Assembly (NCBI GenBank): GCA_964036275.1
Contig: OZ038440.1
Location: 62,001 to 126,000 of the forward strand
Length of the DNA: 64,000 nucleotides
Source: Litoditis marina
Lineage: Eukaryota; Nematoda; Chromadorea; Rhabditida; Rhabditidae
Reading direction: 5' to 3'
Below the pieces are notes generated by a model that was not told where the DNA came from, made no database searches, and saw nothing but the letters and a program-made list of their open reading frames with translations. Made by a program: the position numbers and the translations under genes. Of the stretch, positions 37,459 to 49,612 are shown in pieces. How positions within the stretch are numbered: position 1 is the first letter of the stretch; each line of letters starts with the position of its first letter.

Positions 37459-38783
37459 TAATTTTTGTTATTCAGTCGTAGTTATACGCACCTTCTTTTT
37501 GCATGGTAGAAATGTCTTTACATATCACACCGTGATTTCAAATGTAATTTACCGCGAGATCGGTGGCTTAGTAACTTAAAAGTACCCACACTGTCGTCGA
37601 ATTGAATTATGCCGTGAAGACTTGTGGTTTACATGTGTATAAGGTACAAAATGTGGTAGACTCCTCTTTTAAATTGAAAATCACACTTCAAAAAACGGAA
37701 ATTTGTCATTGTGTAGCAGAAAGTACGTACTGTCTTTTCCCTGAATATGTCTTGTGTTTATCTTTAGTACCGCCACTATATAGAATACCAGTTAAAGGGG
37801 ACAGAAATAAAAGTAAATGTGAAGGAGCTGCTCGAGAGAAACTCATAAATACTATTCTTCATTCAAACTAACCAACCTATTTTGCATACGATTCACATGT
37901 TTCAGTCTGTTTTGGCGCGCGCAACGATAGGTTCAGGTACCCCGGTGTACCTAAACTAGCTTTCCATTCCGCCCTACTTTTGGAGAGTTTACTTAAGAAG
38001 AGTGTAAAATGCCTAAAAAGGCATAGAAATTGGCTTCTGCCAAGGACATCACACAGAGAATCTGAACTCAATATGAAAATATTTAAAAAAAATGTGTACA
38101 ACGCCCAGAGATCAATGGAATAACGTGCTAAAGTCAAAATAAAACAGATTAAATATTCAATATAGAGGAGTTATACACCGAAGAACAGCAAAAACCCTTG
38201 AAGCCAGATAGGAACGAACTGTGATACGACTCAGTTTATTGTAAATTACCTTATATGTATTTATTGAATATGTATTGTGATGATTACATATTTTTAGCGA
38301 AAGCATCGAAATTGGTCCTAGATCTCTAAATATTTCATGCCTATGAAGAATCTTTTGGACCCTCTACTCTCTCCATACTCTCCTGATTCTCGTTCTGGAA
38401 AAATCTCTAACTATCCAGCAGTGTCTTCACGAAATGCTACGGAAACCCCCCACTATGATTGATTTTTGCGTAATTACGAAACGTGATGAATATGATTTTA
38501 ACACTATAATTCAATAGTTTTCATATAAAATACGCAATACTTACAAACGCACTACTTCAATTTACAACATATAAACTTTTGGAAACGGAGCGGTCACAAC
38601 AAGTGATCCCGTAGTGCTCATTTTTCATTCATCCTCTCTTGCTTTTACTGCGACCAACTATCAAACACAGAGTTTTATTACACAAATAACAAGCCATATC
38701 TAGAATATTCATTTGGGATATTATACCTAAGTTACAAATTTGGTATCAAAGTTTGCTTTTTTCTCGGATGAAGTAGCAACGAC

Positions 38784-39122
38784 TCAAGTTTTTTCTCCTT
38801 TCACAGGAAAACCATCCTGTACAGTTGCATTCAATTCTTCTTTTCGCGATGAAGTAGCAACCGTGGGATTTCCTCCATCTTTCTGGGTCTTCGAAATGAG
38901 AATGTTTACAAGATTATTGGAATCAGCATGTATACGTTTGAGATAAGAAGGATGGTTCTTAAAGCGAGTAATAAAGTCTTTGTGGGAGAGATTCAACGAA
39001 GGGACTTCTATTCCGGAATGGTGTGCGTGTATGTGAGATATTCTTCTCTGTTTGGATGAGGAAAACTTGTCACATAGGGTACAATTATGCAGGACAGAGA
39101 GAATGCATAACCGACCGCTCAA
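38784..39122 (-). CDS. C2H2 zinc-finger-like ORF, left-arm copy
   Basis: Mirror of 44000-44338, same sequence. One CTLC-x12-HIHAH finger near the N-terminus and a basic/polar C-terminal part. No ATG near the 5' end of the frame, so it may be an exon or a relic. Confidence 0.35.
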   Translation of the reverse strand: MSGRLCILSVLHNCTLCDKFSSSKQRRISHIHAHHSGIEVPSLNLSHKDFITRFKNHPSYLKRIHADSNNLVNILISKTQKDGGNPTVATSSRKEELNATVQDGFPVKGEKT

Positions 39123-39701
39123 AACAGATTAATATATTTAAACGATCAAACAGATTTGACAAGTTGTATTGATGTATTATTTCAACTGCGTTCGATTCCA
39201 TTACATGAACGCATTAAATGTAATCACGGAAGCATTCAAAACTGTATAATCTCGTATCAAAACCGTTTCAATGCATGCCTAAAGACTCAAAATACAATTT
39301 CCGAAACCTAAAATGCATTTTCCTAGAGCTATAGACTATTTTCCACGTGTCAGTAAACACTTTTACAGCCCAGAAATTTACTATAATTATCTCCCTCCTA
39401 TTTTGGTCATTGCAATGTGTGAGGTGAAAATTCTCTTCCACATTACAAACGGAAGAGTGCCTAGATTTTTCTCTGTACGCACACTTTCAAATGTAAAATT
39501 TTGGAAATAAAATGACTTTGACAGATGTATAGATTAGTCTATATACACAAAAACTGCACATCTCCACTCTGATCTTTCTAATAGTAGTACGAATAGCACA
39601 TTTCTTAATGAATATCGTGCCAATGTATGCCCTAAAAGTGAAAATTCACTTCCCAATAGTAAGAATGCACTTTCTCGAAGCTATTGAGCACTTTCTCAAA
39701 G

Positions 39702-40115
39702 CTATCGAGCACTTTCAGAAGGTAATAATACACTCTCACATCCCAAAAAATAATTGTAATTCGTTTCTTTCGCCCCATATATGGGTACTTTTGATGTGTA
39801 ATTCCATGGAGTATTTCTCAAAAAAGTGATATTATCCTTTTGTACACCATGAATTCGCAATAATTCGTTCTTTAGGCTCTCATATAAGGACAAATTTGTA
39901 TGTGTAAGGCCATGAAATATGCTTGAAAAGTAATAATACACAGTCGTAGACTGAAAATTCCCTATAATCCATTTTTTTTTGCACCATGTATGACCATTTT
40001 CAATGTATAAGGTATTCATTTGTTCAATGTATAAGGTATTAGCCGTGTGGAAAAAAACCAGAAAGCATATTCTAGAAACAAGAGTATGTATTAGGAAAAC
40101 TACTAGGTTCCCCAC
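39702..40115 (-). CDS. Longest arm ORF (137 codons), left-arm copy
   Basis: Mirror of 43007-43420. Hydrophobic N-terminus (MGNLVVFLIHTLVSRICFLV), then polar sequence with a YIEQMNTLYIENGH internal repeat. Could be a chance frame in AT-rich DNA. No family recognised. Confidence 0.2.
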   Translation of the reverse strand: MGNLVVFLIHTLVSRICFLVFFHTANTLYIEQMNTLYIENGHTWCKKKWIIGNFQSTTVYYYFSSIFHGLTHTNLSLYESLKNELLRIHGVQKDNITFLRNTPWNYTSKVPIYGAKETNYNYFLGCESVLLPSESAR

Positions 40116-41511
40116 AATCCTCAGATGAGTTGCAGAAATGTGTTAAAATCTACCTTTTTTCTATCAACGCTCAGTAGATACCATGAATCTAGTAACCTTC
40201 ATCGGAAACCCTTTGAGAGTTACTTGGGACACCGATATATCTATCCACTAGAGAAAGCGTGCTGGAGAACTTTTGATAATTTCATCCTCAAAACTCATGG
40301 TAAGAGCGTTTTTTTTTTCAAGGAACACAGCAGAGAAAACATGGTGATACATGTGCTTGAAAGTATGATTCGATGACGTTCCATGAGAGTGTCTTAAACT
40401 ACTTTGAAAACTCAAAACATAGGAAAATTACAACTTTCTATTTGCAAACCAGTTGATAAGTCGCATAGAAGACATGAGAAAATTCAAATGCATAAGAACA
40501 ATCCCTTACTTCATAAATACAAACGTTACTTCCATCACCAAATTACCGGAGTGGAGAGGTCACAACAGGTGATCTCGTAATGTAAGGTTCTTCTTCTTAT
40601 TGACGTATGTTTCTCCGGTATGGTTTTAAAGAATGGAGCTAAGAATTCGGACTTTTCCCATTGGTATTCAAGAATCTCGTAAATACTTCAGAGATACCCC
40701 AGTATTAATCGACTATTTAGGTTCATATGTTTTCAAGCACTAGAAAGTCAGTCACATTTCCGTAGATTTGAAACTTGCTCCGCTATTCTATAATAGATTT
40801 TAGTCTTCCAGGTGTAAAAATCCTCTACGACACACGTTCAAGTCGTTTTTCTGTATAAAATTTTCTCTCTAAAGTATTATACAGTTACTCTTTCGCCAAA
40901 GAAATCCTGAAATCGATCAATCAACGAAGACAGGAATTGAACTTATCTTGATTCTCTGTAGAACATTCTATCTCAAAATATCGTTATTCAGTTGATCTTG
41001 TATCAAGAAAGTATGAAATTAATGAGCGGGAAGATGAATGACACTTCATAGCCATTAGTGGTATACCTGCCTTCACAAATTTCAAGGAAGTCCATGAAGA
41101 TATAATACAAATACAAGAAAAATGCACTTTCCGTAAGTGAAAATGTACAAATTACTGATATTTACTAGGAATCCACCATAATACTCACTTTTCATACCTA
41201 ATTAATGGAAATCACTCCCGAAAGTTTAGATATTTCACATAAGTATTTCGCTCCCTCTCTAATGATTCGTATTCAAGTTTTAATCTACCTGTCTGGTCTA
41301 CCCCTTTTCTATTTGTCTGTTTTGAGACGTTTATGCATTGACAAGAAACGTACACTCGAGGGCACTAGGCGTGACCTCTCCGTTTCCGAATGGGTTGGTG
41401 TTGAAAGTAGGGAGTGTTATTGGTGCTTAATACATTTTTAAATGCATTTCACCTTTTTCTGTCTTCTATTTCCTCTTTTTTACCTTTTTTGTCTTTTATT
41501 CACTTCGTATT

Positions 41512-41610
41512 TTGCTCGAAATTCACTATAACTCTTTCGCAATACTTCAGAAAAAAGAACATATATCGAAACTGTAACTTCTGATTTAAAAAGATTCCAG
41601 ATCCAAGGAG
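41512..41610. other. Central spacer of the palindrome
   Basis: 99 bp of unique AT-rich sequence between the arms, with no gene. It is long enough to let the palindrome replicate and be cloned better than a perfect hairpin. Confidence 0.9.
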
Positions 41611-43006
41611 AATACGAAGTGAATAAAAGACAAAAAAGGTAAAAAAGAGGAAATAGAAGACAGAAAAAGGTGAAATGCATTTAAAAATGTATTAAGCACC
41701 AATAACACTCCCTACTTTCAACACCAACCCATTCGGAAACGGAGAGGTCACGCCTAGTGCCCTCGAGTGTACGTTTCTTGTCAATGCATAAACGTCTCAA
41801 AACAGACAAATAGAAAAGGGGTAGACCAGACAGGTAGATTAAAACTTGAATACGAATCATTAGAGAGGGAGCGAAATACTTATGTGAAATATCTAAACTT
41901 TCGGGAGTGATTTCCATTAATTAGGTATGAAAAGTGAGTATTATGGTGGATTCCTAGTAAATATCAGTAATTTGTACATTTTCACTTACGGAAAGTGCAT
42001 TTTTCTTGTATTTGTATTATATCTTCATGGACTTCCTTGAAATTTGTGAAGGCAGGTATACCACTAATGGCTATGAAGTGTCATTCATCTTCCCGCTCAT
42101 TAATTTCATACTTTCTTGATACAAGATCAACTGAATAACGATATTTTGAGATAAAATGTTCTACAGAGAATCAAGATAAGTTCAATTCCTGTCTTCGTTG
42201 ATTGATCGATTTCAGGATTTCTTTGGCGAAAGAGTAACTGTATAATACTTTAGAGAGAAAATTTTATACAGAAAAACGACTTGAACGTGTGTCGTAGAGG
42301 ATTTTTACACCTGGAAGACTAAAATCTATTATAGAATAGCGGAGCAAGTTTCAAATCTACGGAAATGTGACTGACTTTCTAGTGCTTGAAAACATATGAA
42401 CCTAAATAGTCGATTAATACTGGGGTATCTCTGAAGTATTTACGAGATTCTTGAATACCAATGGGAAAAGTCCGAATTCTTAGCTCCATTCTTTAAAACC
42501 ATACCGGAGAAACATACGTCAATAAGAAGAAGAACCTTACATTACGAGATCACCTGTTGTGACCTCTCCACTCCGGTAATTTGGTGATGGAAGTAACGTT
42601 TGTATTTATGAAGTAAGGGATTGTTCTTATGCATTTGAATTTTCTCATGTCTTCTATGCGACTTATCAACTGGTTTGCAAATAGAAAGTTGTAATTTTCC
42701 TATGTTTTGAGTTTTCAAAGTAGTTTAAGACACTCTCATGGAACGTCATCGAATCATACTTTCAAGCACATGTATCACCATGTTTTCTCTGCTGTGTTCC
42801 TTGAAAAAAAAAACGCTCTTACCATGAGTTTTGAGGATGAAATTATCAAAAGTTCTCCAGCACGCTTTCTCTAGTGGATAGATATATCGGTGTCCCAAGT
42901 AACTCTCAAAGGGTTTCCGATGAAGGTTACTAGATTCATGGTATCTACTGAGCGTTGATAGAAAAAAGGTAGATTTTAACACATTTCTGCAACTCATCTG
43001 AGGATT

Positions 43007-43420
43007 GTGGGGAACCTAGTAGTTTTCCTAATACATACTCTTGTTTCTAGAATATGCTTTCTGGTTTTTTTCCACACGGCTAATACCTTATACATTGAAC
43101 AAATGAATACCTTATACATTGAAAATGGTCATACATGGTGCAAAAAAAAATGGATTATAGGGAATTTTCAGTCTACGACTGTGTATTATTACTTTTCAAG
43201 CATATTTCATGGCCTTACACATACAAATTTGTCCTTATATGAGAGCCTAAAGAACGAATTATTGCGAATTCATGGTGTACAAAAGGATAATATCACTTTT
43301 TTGAGAAATACTCCATGGAATTACACATCAAAAGTACCCATATATGGGGCGAAAGAAACGAATTACAATTATTTTTTGGGATGTGAGAGTGTATTATTAC
43401 CTTCTGAAAGTGCTCGATAG
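43007..43420 (+). CDS. Longest arm ORF (137 codons), right-arm copy
   Basis: Identical to the left-arm frame at 39702-40115. Its conservation reflects arm identity and is not evidence of selection. Confidence 0.2.
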   Translation: MGNLVVFLIHTLVSRICFLVFFHTANTLYIEQMNTLYIENGHTWCKKKWIIGNFQSTTVYYYFSSIFHGLTHTNLSLYESLKNELLRIHGVQKDNITFLRNTPWNYTSKVPIYGAKETNYNYFLGCESVLLPSESAR

Positions 43421-43999
43421 CTTTGAGAAAGTGCTCAATAGCTTCGAGAAAGTGCATTCTTACTATTGGGAAGTGAATTTTCACTTTTAGGGCATACATT
43501 GGCACGATATTCATTAAGAAATGTGCTATTCGTACTACTATTAGAAAGATCAGAGTGGAGATGTGCAGTTTTTGTGTATATAGACTAATCTATACATCTG
43601 TCAAAGTCATTTTATTTCCAAAATTTTACATTTGAAAGTGTGCGTACAGAGAAAAATCTAGGCACTCTTCCGTTTGTAATGTGGAAGAGAATTTTCACCT
43701 CACACATTGCAATGACCAAAATAGGAGGGAGATAATTATAGTAAATTTCTGGGCTGTAAAAGTGTTTACTGACACGTGGAAAATAGTCTATAGCTCTAGG
43801 AAAATGCATTTTAGGTTTCGGAAATTGTATTTTGAGTCTTTAGGCATGCATTGAAACGGTTTTGATACGAGATTATACAGTTTTGAATGCTTCCGTGATT
43901 ACATTTAATGCGTTCATGTAATGGAATCGAACGCAGTTGAAATAATACATCAATACAACTTGTCAAATCTGTTTGATCGTTTAAATATATTAATCTGTT

Positions 44000-44338
44000 T
44001 TGAGCGGTCGGTTATGCATTCTCTCTGTCCTGCATAATTGTACCCTATGTGACAAGTTTTCCTCATCCAAACAGAGAAGAATATCTCACATACACGCACA
44101 CCATTCCGGAATAGAAGTCCCTTCGTTGAATCTCTCCCACAAAGACTTTATTACTCGCTTTAAGAACCATCCTTCTTATCTCAAACGTATACATGCTGAT
44201 TCCAATAATCTTGTAAACATTCTCATTTCGAAGACCCAGAAAGATGGAGGAAATCCCACGGTTGCTACTTCATCGCGAAAAGAAGAATTGAATGCAACTG
44301 TACAGGATGGTTTTCCTGTGAAAGGAGAAAAAACTTGA
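44000..44338 (+). CDS. C2H2 zinc-finger-like ORF, right-arm copy
   Basis: Open from TAA at 43991 to TGA at 44336-44338. Carries C-x2-C-x12-H-x3-H (CTLCDKFSSSKQRRISHIHA), then NLSHKDFITRFKNHPSYLKR and a Lys/Glu/Thr-rich end. A DNA-binding role is possible. The initiator is unclear (the frame starts with TTG). Confidence 0.35.
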   Translation: MSGRLCILSVLHNCTLCDKFSSSKQRRISHIHAHHSGIEVPSLNLSHKDFITRFKNHPSYLKRIHADSNNLVNILISKTQKDGGNPTVATSSRKEELNATVQDGFPVKGEKT

Positions 44339-45663
44339 GTCGTTGCTACTTCATCCGAGAAAAAAGCAAACTTTGATACCAAATTTGTAACTTAGGTATA
44401 ATATCCCAAATGAATATTCTAGATATGGCTTGTTATTTGTGTAATAAAACTCTGTGTTTGATAGTTGGTCGCAGTAAAAGCAAGAGAGGATGAATGAAAA
44501 ATGAGCACTACGGGATCACTTGTTGTGACCGCTCCGTTTCCAAAAGTTTATATGTTGTAAATTGAAGTAGTGCGTTTGTAAGTATTGCGTATTTTATATG
44601 AAAACTATTGAATTATAGTGTTAAAATCATATTCATCACGTTTCGTAATTACGCAAAAATCAATCATAGTGGGGGGTTTCCGTAGCATTTCGTGAAGACA
44701 CTGCTGGATAGTTAGAGATTTTTCCAGAACGAGAATCAGGAGAGTATGGAGAGAGTAGAGGGTCCTAAAGATTCTTCATAGGCATGAAATATTTAGAGAT
44801 CTAGGACCAATTTCGATGCTTTCGCTAAAAATATGTAATCATCACAATACATATTCAATAAATACATATAAGGTAATTTACAATAAACTGAGTCGTATCA
44901 CAGTTCGTTCCTATCTGGCTTCAAGGGTTTTTGCTGTTCTTCGGTGTATAACTCCTCTATATTGAATCTTTAATCTGTTTTATTTTGACTTTAGCACGTT
45001 ATTCCATTGATCTCTGGGCGTTGTACACATTTTTTTTAAATATTTTCATATTGAGTTCAGATTCTCTGTGTGATGTCCTTGGCAGAAGCCAATTTCTATG
45101 CCTTTTTAGGCATTTTACACTCTTCTTAAGTAAACTCTCCAAAAGTAGGGCGGAATGGAAAGCTAGTTTAGGTACACCGGGGTACCTGAACCTATCGTTG
45201 CGCGCGCCAAAACAGACTGAAACATGTGAATCGTATGCAAAATAGGTTGGTTAGTTAGAATGAAGAATAGTATTTATGAGTTTCTCTCGAGCAGCTCCTT
45301 CACATTTACTTTTATTTCTGTCCCCTTTAACTGGTATTCTATATAGTGGCGGTACTAAAGATAAACACAAGACATATTCAGGGAAAAGACAGTACGTACT
45401 TTCTGCTACACAATGACAAATTTCCGTTTTTTGAAGTGTGATTTTCAATTTAAAAGAGGAGTCTACCACATTTTGTACCTTATACACATGTAAACCACAA
45501 GTCTTCACGGCATCATTCAATTCGACGACAGTGTGGGTACTTTTAAGTTACTAAGCCACCGATCTCGCGGTAAATTACATTTGAAATCACGGTGTGATAT
45601 GTAAAGACATTTCTACCATGCAAAAAGAAGGTGCGTATAACTACGACTGAATAACAAAAATTA

Positions 45664-45855
45664 ATGGCAACGAGTACACAGACATGCATTCTCGACGTTT
45701 CCGTGGATATTTGGCTGATACACCACGCTTTCACGAGCTTGAAGGCGCAACAATCAGTGTCTGTTGAAACTTCCCATGAATGTTCCTCAAAACTGTATGA
45801 TCGATACGCGTACAACAAAATAAGGTCGTGGCAGTTTGCCCAATGTCCAAGGTGA
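45664..45855 (+). CDS. Short unknown ORF (63 aa), right-arm copy
   Basis: ATG 45664, stop 45853-45855. Differs from the left copy at codon 7 (Lys to Thr). No family recognised. Confidence 0.3.
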   Translation: MATSTQTCILDVSVDIWLIHHAFTSLKAQQSVSVETSHECSSKLYDRYAYNKIRSWQFAQCPR

Positions 45856-46823
45856 ACTAATATCAAGAATGTGCAGAGATAATGATACCTGGGCGTCACG
45901 TTTATTTACGTTTATAGTCACGTACACTCTCATGCCTAAAACTTAGTCGAGAAGGCTAAATCGAAAAATTAAGGTTGCCGACCTCTCTTCATGGTTCTGA
46001 CTCACATGGCGAAATAATGTGAAAACGTACACTACGAGGGCACTTGGTGTGACCTCTCCATTCCCGAATGGTTTGATGTTGGTATTAATTTTATATAAGC
46101 TTGTGGTTTTTTGTGATGTAGAGATACTGTTTCTGAGTTGATAAAAGCTCATAGTTACTGTCTTTCGTGATTTCTTAAATTGATAAATATCGTGCTATCG
46201 TGCTCGATAACTCAAACGGTGCAATGGTTATTGACGTGCGCTCATGAAAATAGAACGACAGGAGTTTTCACTAAGTTTTCACTAACTATGATCGAATGTG
46301 GTATTATTTTTGCGCGAGATATTAGTTTCATCAAGTGTAGTCGTAGTTCTGTATATGTATCAAAAACAGAATAGAGGTAAAATATTTATTAAAGACATAA
46401 CAACTCTTCAGTATCACCCTTGTATGTGGAAAGTGTCGTGGCAGTTCGGAGAGAATACAAGTTCCAGTGCATTCCTCGCGACGACAGTGATGGCAAACTT
46501 TTGAGCATTTATGACGTTGCTAGCTGACATACCGTTTGAGACGTCCTCGACACGTTTTCTTGACAAAAGTTCCCGGTCTGAACGTAGATACAATTATTGT
46601 TGAAACAGGCAATAGCCAGTTTTTGGAAGCATTGGTGTTGTATTCCCATGTTAGTGAATACTTCTTAGCAGCTGGAAAGCATTGGTACAGTTGAACATAG
46701 TATTGAAAATGGTGATGACGAAGCCTTTGCGCAATTGACTTGGGAGCGTACAGGCCATAGCGTTGTTGCGACTAAGAAATACCACATACACCGAGATCTT
46801 CTGAACTGAAACGCTGCAAGTAT

Positions 46824-46967
46824 TCACTTGGAACGATCAATCCTTTCACGGATCCACTCTATTTTAGATGGTTGAGTCTCGACACGTAGATCGGCATAAT
46901 AAATTTTCATAGTAACAGCGTAGAGAAGCGACTCAATTCTCAACTCTGACTCGAAGAAAGACGCCAT
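46824..46967 (-). CDS. Short unknown ORF (47 aa), right arm
   Basis: Mirror of 36155-36298, same sequence. In this arm the opposite strand is also partly open, so coding strand and status are uncertain. Confidence 0.3.
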   Translation of the reverse strand: MASFFESELRIESLLYAVTMKIYYADLRVETQPSKIEWIRERIDRSK

Positions 46968-47538
46968 AACTTGGTGATGAAGATGTGTTAAATAACTCTT
47001 TGCGTATTTATGAGCTGTTCATTTTGTAAGTGAAGATATGACCAATCACAGGTCTTGGCCACGCACCCTTCGAACCCTCATGGTATTTTCGTAAATGGAA
47101 TGTTTAAACCCAGCATTCATAAACCCAGTCCAAGGTCCCGCCCTCTTTGCAACATTTCGAAAATTAGAACTACCAAATTTGTGATTTCGTGTCTACTGTT
47201 GAACAATACACACTATGATATTCACTAGCGAACACGTTTTGAATGATCGCAGTGGCATGCTGGAAATTTGTCTCTCTTGTCCCGAAGCTGTCTCACGAAT
47301 ACTCGAAGATTTGAAGGGGAAAAAAGAAGGATGCCAATTTTTGACTCACATGCAAACATAGACTGTTGTTTCTTATAAAAAAGGCACACTTAGTTGGTGA
47401 AGACCGAAGCGGAAGTGGAGAGAAGTTGAGTGACAAAATCATACATTAAGGTCAGCCATAGTAACGGATTGTGATTTCAATTCATTTTGCAGACAGAAGA
47501 GCAACCAGTAAAAGGAGTCAAACTTAGTTCCGTTAAAT

Positions 47539-47752
47539 ATGAGCTTTGACAGCGGTCTTATTGATTTCGATTGTGATGGTTTCGAAAACACATGTGAAGC
47601 TTCAGAATGTTGGATGAATTTAGAGAAAATTGTGTATGTAAGAATGTAAAGAAGGTATAAATAACACCTACGATAAATTATTGCCAGAGGTGGCCGAGTT
47701 TCTAGAGTTTTTCACGAAAAACCAGACTTCGGAAAACCTAAAACAATATTAA
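47539..47752 (+). CDS. Candidate two-exon acidic mini-protein, right-arm copy
   Basis: Exon 1 47539-47637 (MSFDSGLIDFDCDGFENTCE...KIVY), donor gtaaga. Intron of 52 bp ending ccagag. Exon 2 47690-47752 (VAEFLEFFTKNQTSENLKQY, stop). About 53 residues, acidic, phase 0. The model rests on splice signals and coding look. Function unknown. Confidence 0.4.
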
Positions 47753-48738
47753 TGTGAAAGGAGTACTGAACGACGAACCCAATTCCGATATGATGGATTT
47801 ATTCCATCTTCTCTTCCATGCGTATTTCCGTATTTTATCTGTTTGCATTATCTCATTCTCTTCACTATTGTTGATTGCCTCTTAAATATTCGTTGCACTT
47901 ACACTTTTTAGTTCCTTGCCCTATTAGTATTTATTGAGATCGACCAGTGTACTGTTGTTACACATTCGTTTAACATTAGTATTATTCTTTTTATTATTAT
48001 CTCTCACCAATAGAATGTAGAAAATATGAGTGGAAGTGTTCCCAAGTCGTGGTCAATACACGCGAGAAAATGAGTCAAAACTGGAATGAAAAGTATAGCT
48101 TTAAGAGTACTTTGGAACAGTTTACAGCTTTCGATGAACTTTTTCCGAAATTATCCATTTTCGAAGGATAGACATTGGGCAATATTTGGTGACATTTCTT
48201 TCGATTACATTAGGTGACTTGATTAAGTGACTTGACTTCTGAACTTTCGAATTTTTTTCTGGGGACCACACTGGTTACTTCCCCTATTCGGGGACCATCC
48301 TGGGTGACTAATCCGGGGGGCTTTTCGAGGGCTCCCCTGACCAATCTGGGTGATATCGCGGCGGGCTAGGAACCATTTCAGGCCTGAACAATCTGGGGAC
48401 ATAACGTGAGAAAAACTTACCTGTAAACGGATTACGAAACTATTAGATGCCTGATACTGTCAACCTGTACTAGATACGTATGTGTACAATTTTCGGCTCA
48501 ATTACACGAGTTTGAGGTACAACACAAACTATAAAATTTTCGAGAAAAAAAATTGAGAAAAATTTCGCAATATTTTCGAAAGTGATTATGGCTAGCCGGG
48601 ACCAGCTGATCCGATTGGGGACATGAGCCAGTTGGGGGACTCTAGGGTGATCCGATTGGGGGACATGAGCCTTTTAGGTAGTAGCTGAGGGGGTGAGCCG
48701 ACTGGGGGACGTGAGCCAGGGGGGGTACATACACTACT

Positions 48739-48744
48739 CTCGTT
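48739..48744. repeat. Right target-site duplication CTCGTT
   Basis: Exact copy of 34378-34383, directly after the terminal ...CACTACT of the element. Confidence 0.85.
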
Positions 48745-49612
48745 CCTACCAACCTAAATCTTGCTGGGGAGGTTGTGCGAATTTGAGAGAATGTCAACAC
48801 TGCATCATCACCTCCCACAGTGCAAAAGGGAGGGAGGAAGGGCCCAGGGCACAATAGTACCACTGGGATATCATCAACTTTCTGTCAGTATCCAGCAAAA
48901 TCGCAAAACTGCTCACAACAACTCTAACTAACAAGGATGCAACTATACGCAAAGTTCCATCGTTGAATTCGAGGTATGAACGGGCAGTGGCAACGATGTA
49001 CCACAATTCGATGTTCTGATTCATTTTTTAAAAGTTCCATTGCCCTTCCAGAATGGTGTTTGTCTTCCCCTTTCATATTTTTTTTAGAAATATTCAGCTC
49101 GGAACAACGGTAATTCAGCAAAATCAGCACATCGGACAGGTTTCTAATTCCTATCATGAACCCAGAGCATACGTTCCTTGAGCCTTTGGAACCACAAACA
49201 ACGAGTGAAAGTAAGATACAAGTTATAAAAACGGAAAAGAATATTATCTGTATTTTATCTTTCAAGAGTATCATACACTTGAAGTGTAGCTGGACAAGAA
49301 AACATATTCATAATCTGAACGAAAACAACATAAACTAAGAAAAACTACACAAAGTGAAAAACCTGCGTCTAACAATGAAAATCAACGAAAAATAACACAT
49401 ACCCAAAACATTAAATCCCAGAAAATATGGCAAGAATTGACTAAAAATTATTAAATGAACCTTAAAGGAAAGAAACTGTTTTACTGGACTGGAATTTCCG
49501 TTAAAGAACGTTCTTAAGCAATAAATTAAGAGATATAATATATACAATATATAAAACTTTAAAGCAAATAAAGCTACAACTGCCACGCATATCACAACAA
49601 ACCGCCAAACTC
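48745..49612. other. Spacer between the palindrome and DPAGT1
   Basis: Contains the DPAGT1 3' flank. No clear AATAAA was found on the minus strand and no other gene. Confidence 0.45.

Larger units (their letters stand above)
34384..41511 (+). repeat. Left arm of the giant palindrome
   Basis: 7,128 bp, AT-rich inside and GC-rich in the first 500 bp. Differences from the right arm that I saw include positions near 35425, 35660, 37604, 37441, 37868, 38150, 38357 and 40972, all single substitutions. Confidence 0.9.
34384..48738. mobile_element. Giant palindromic transposable element (7.1-kb TIRs, 99-bp spacer)
   Basis: Position x pairs with 83122 minus x throughout. Left arm 34384-41511 and right arm 41611-48738 are 7,128 bp each with no net indel and only a few substitutions noticed. 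The element begins 5'-AGTAGTGTATGTACC, ends with its complement, and sits between 6-bp direct repeats CTCGTT. A 5'-AG terminus plus a 6-bp TSD is the Polinton/Maverick pattern, and Dada elements also make 6-7 bp TSDs. I find no polymerase, integrase, ATPase, capsid or transposase open frame; the longest arm frame is 137 codons. Best described as a non-autonomous or decayed element reduced to its inverted repeats. An assembly foldback artefact is made unlikely by the flanking TSD and by real arm-to-arm differences. Confidence 0.85.
41611..48738 (-). repeat. Right arm of the giant palindrome
   Basis: Reverse complement of 34384-41511. All arm features recur here at 83122 minus the left coordinate. 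Confidence 0.9.

Noticed and set aside
34384..48738. Giant palindrome as a pure assembly foldback artefact
   Set aside because: An artefact would not carry an exact 6-bp direct repeat at both outer edges, a unique 99-bp spacer and several arm-specific substitutions. It still needs read-level confirmation.
34384..48738. Intact Polinton or viral genome
   Set aside because: No polymerase B, integrase, packaging ATPase or capsid motifs were seen in any frame. Only termini and TSD resemble that class.
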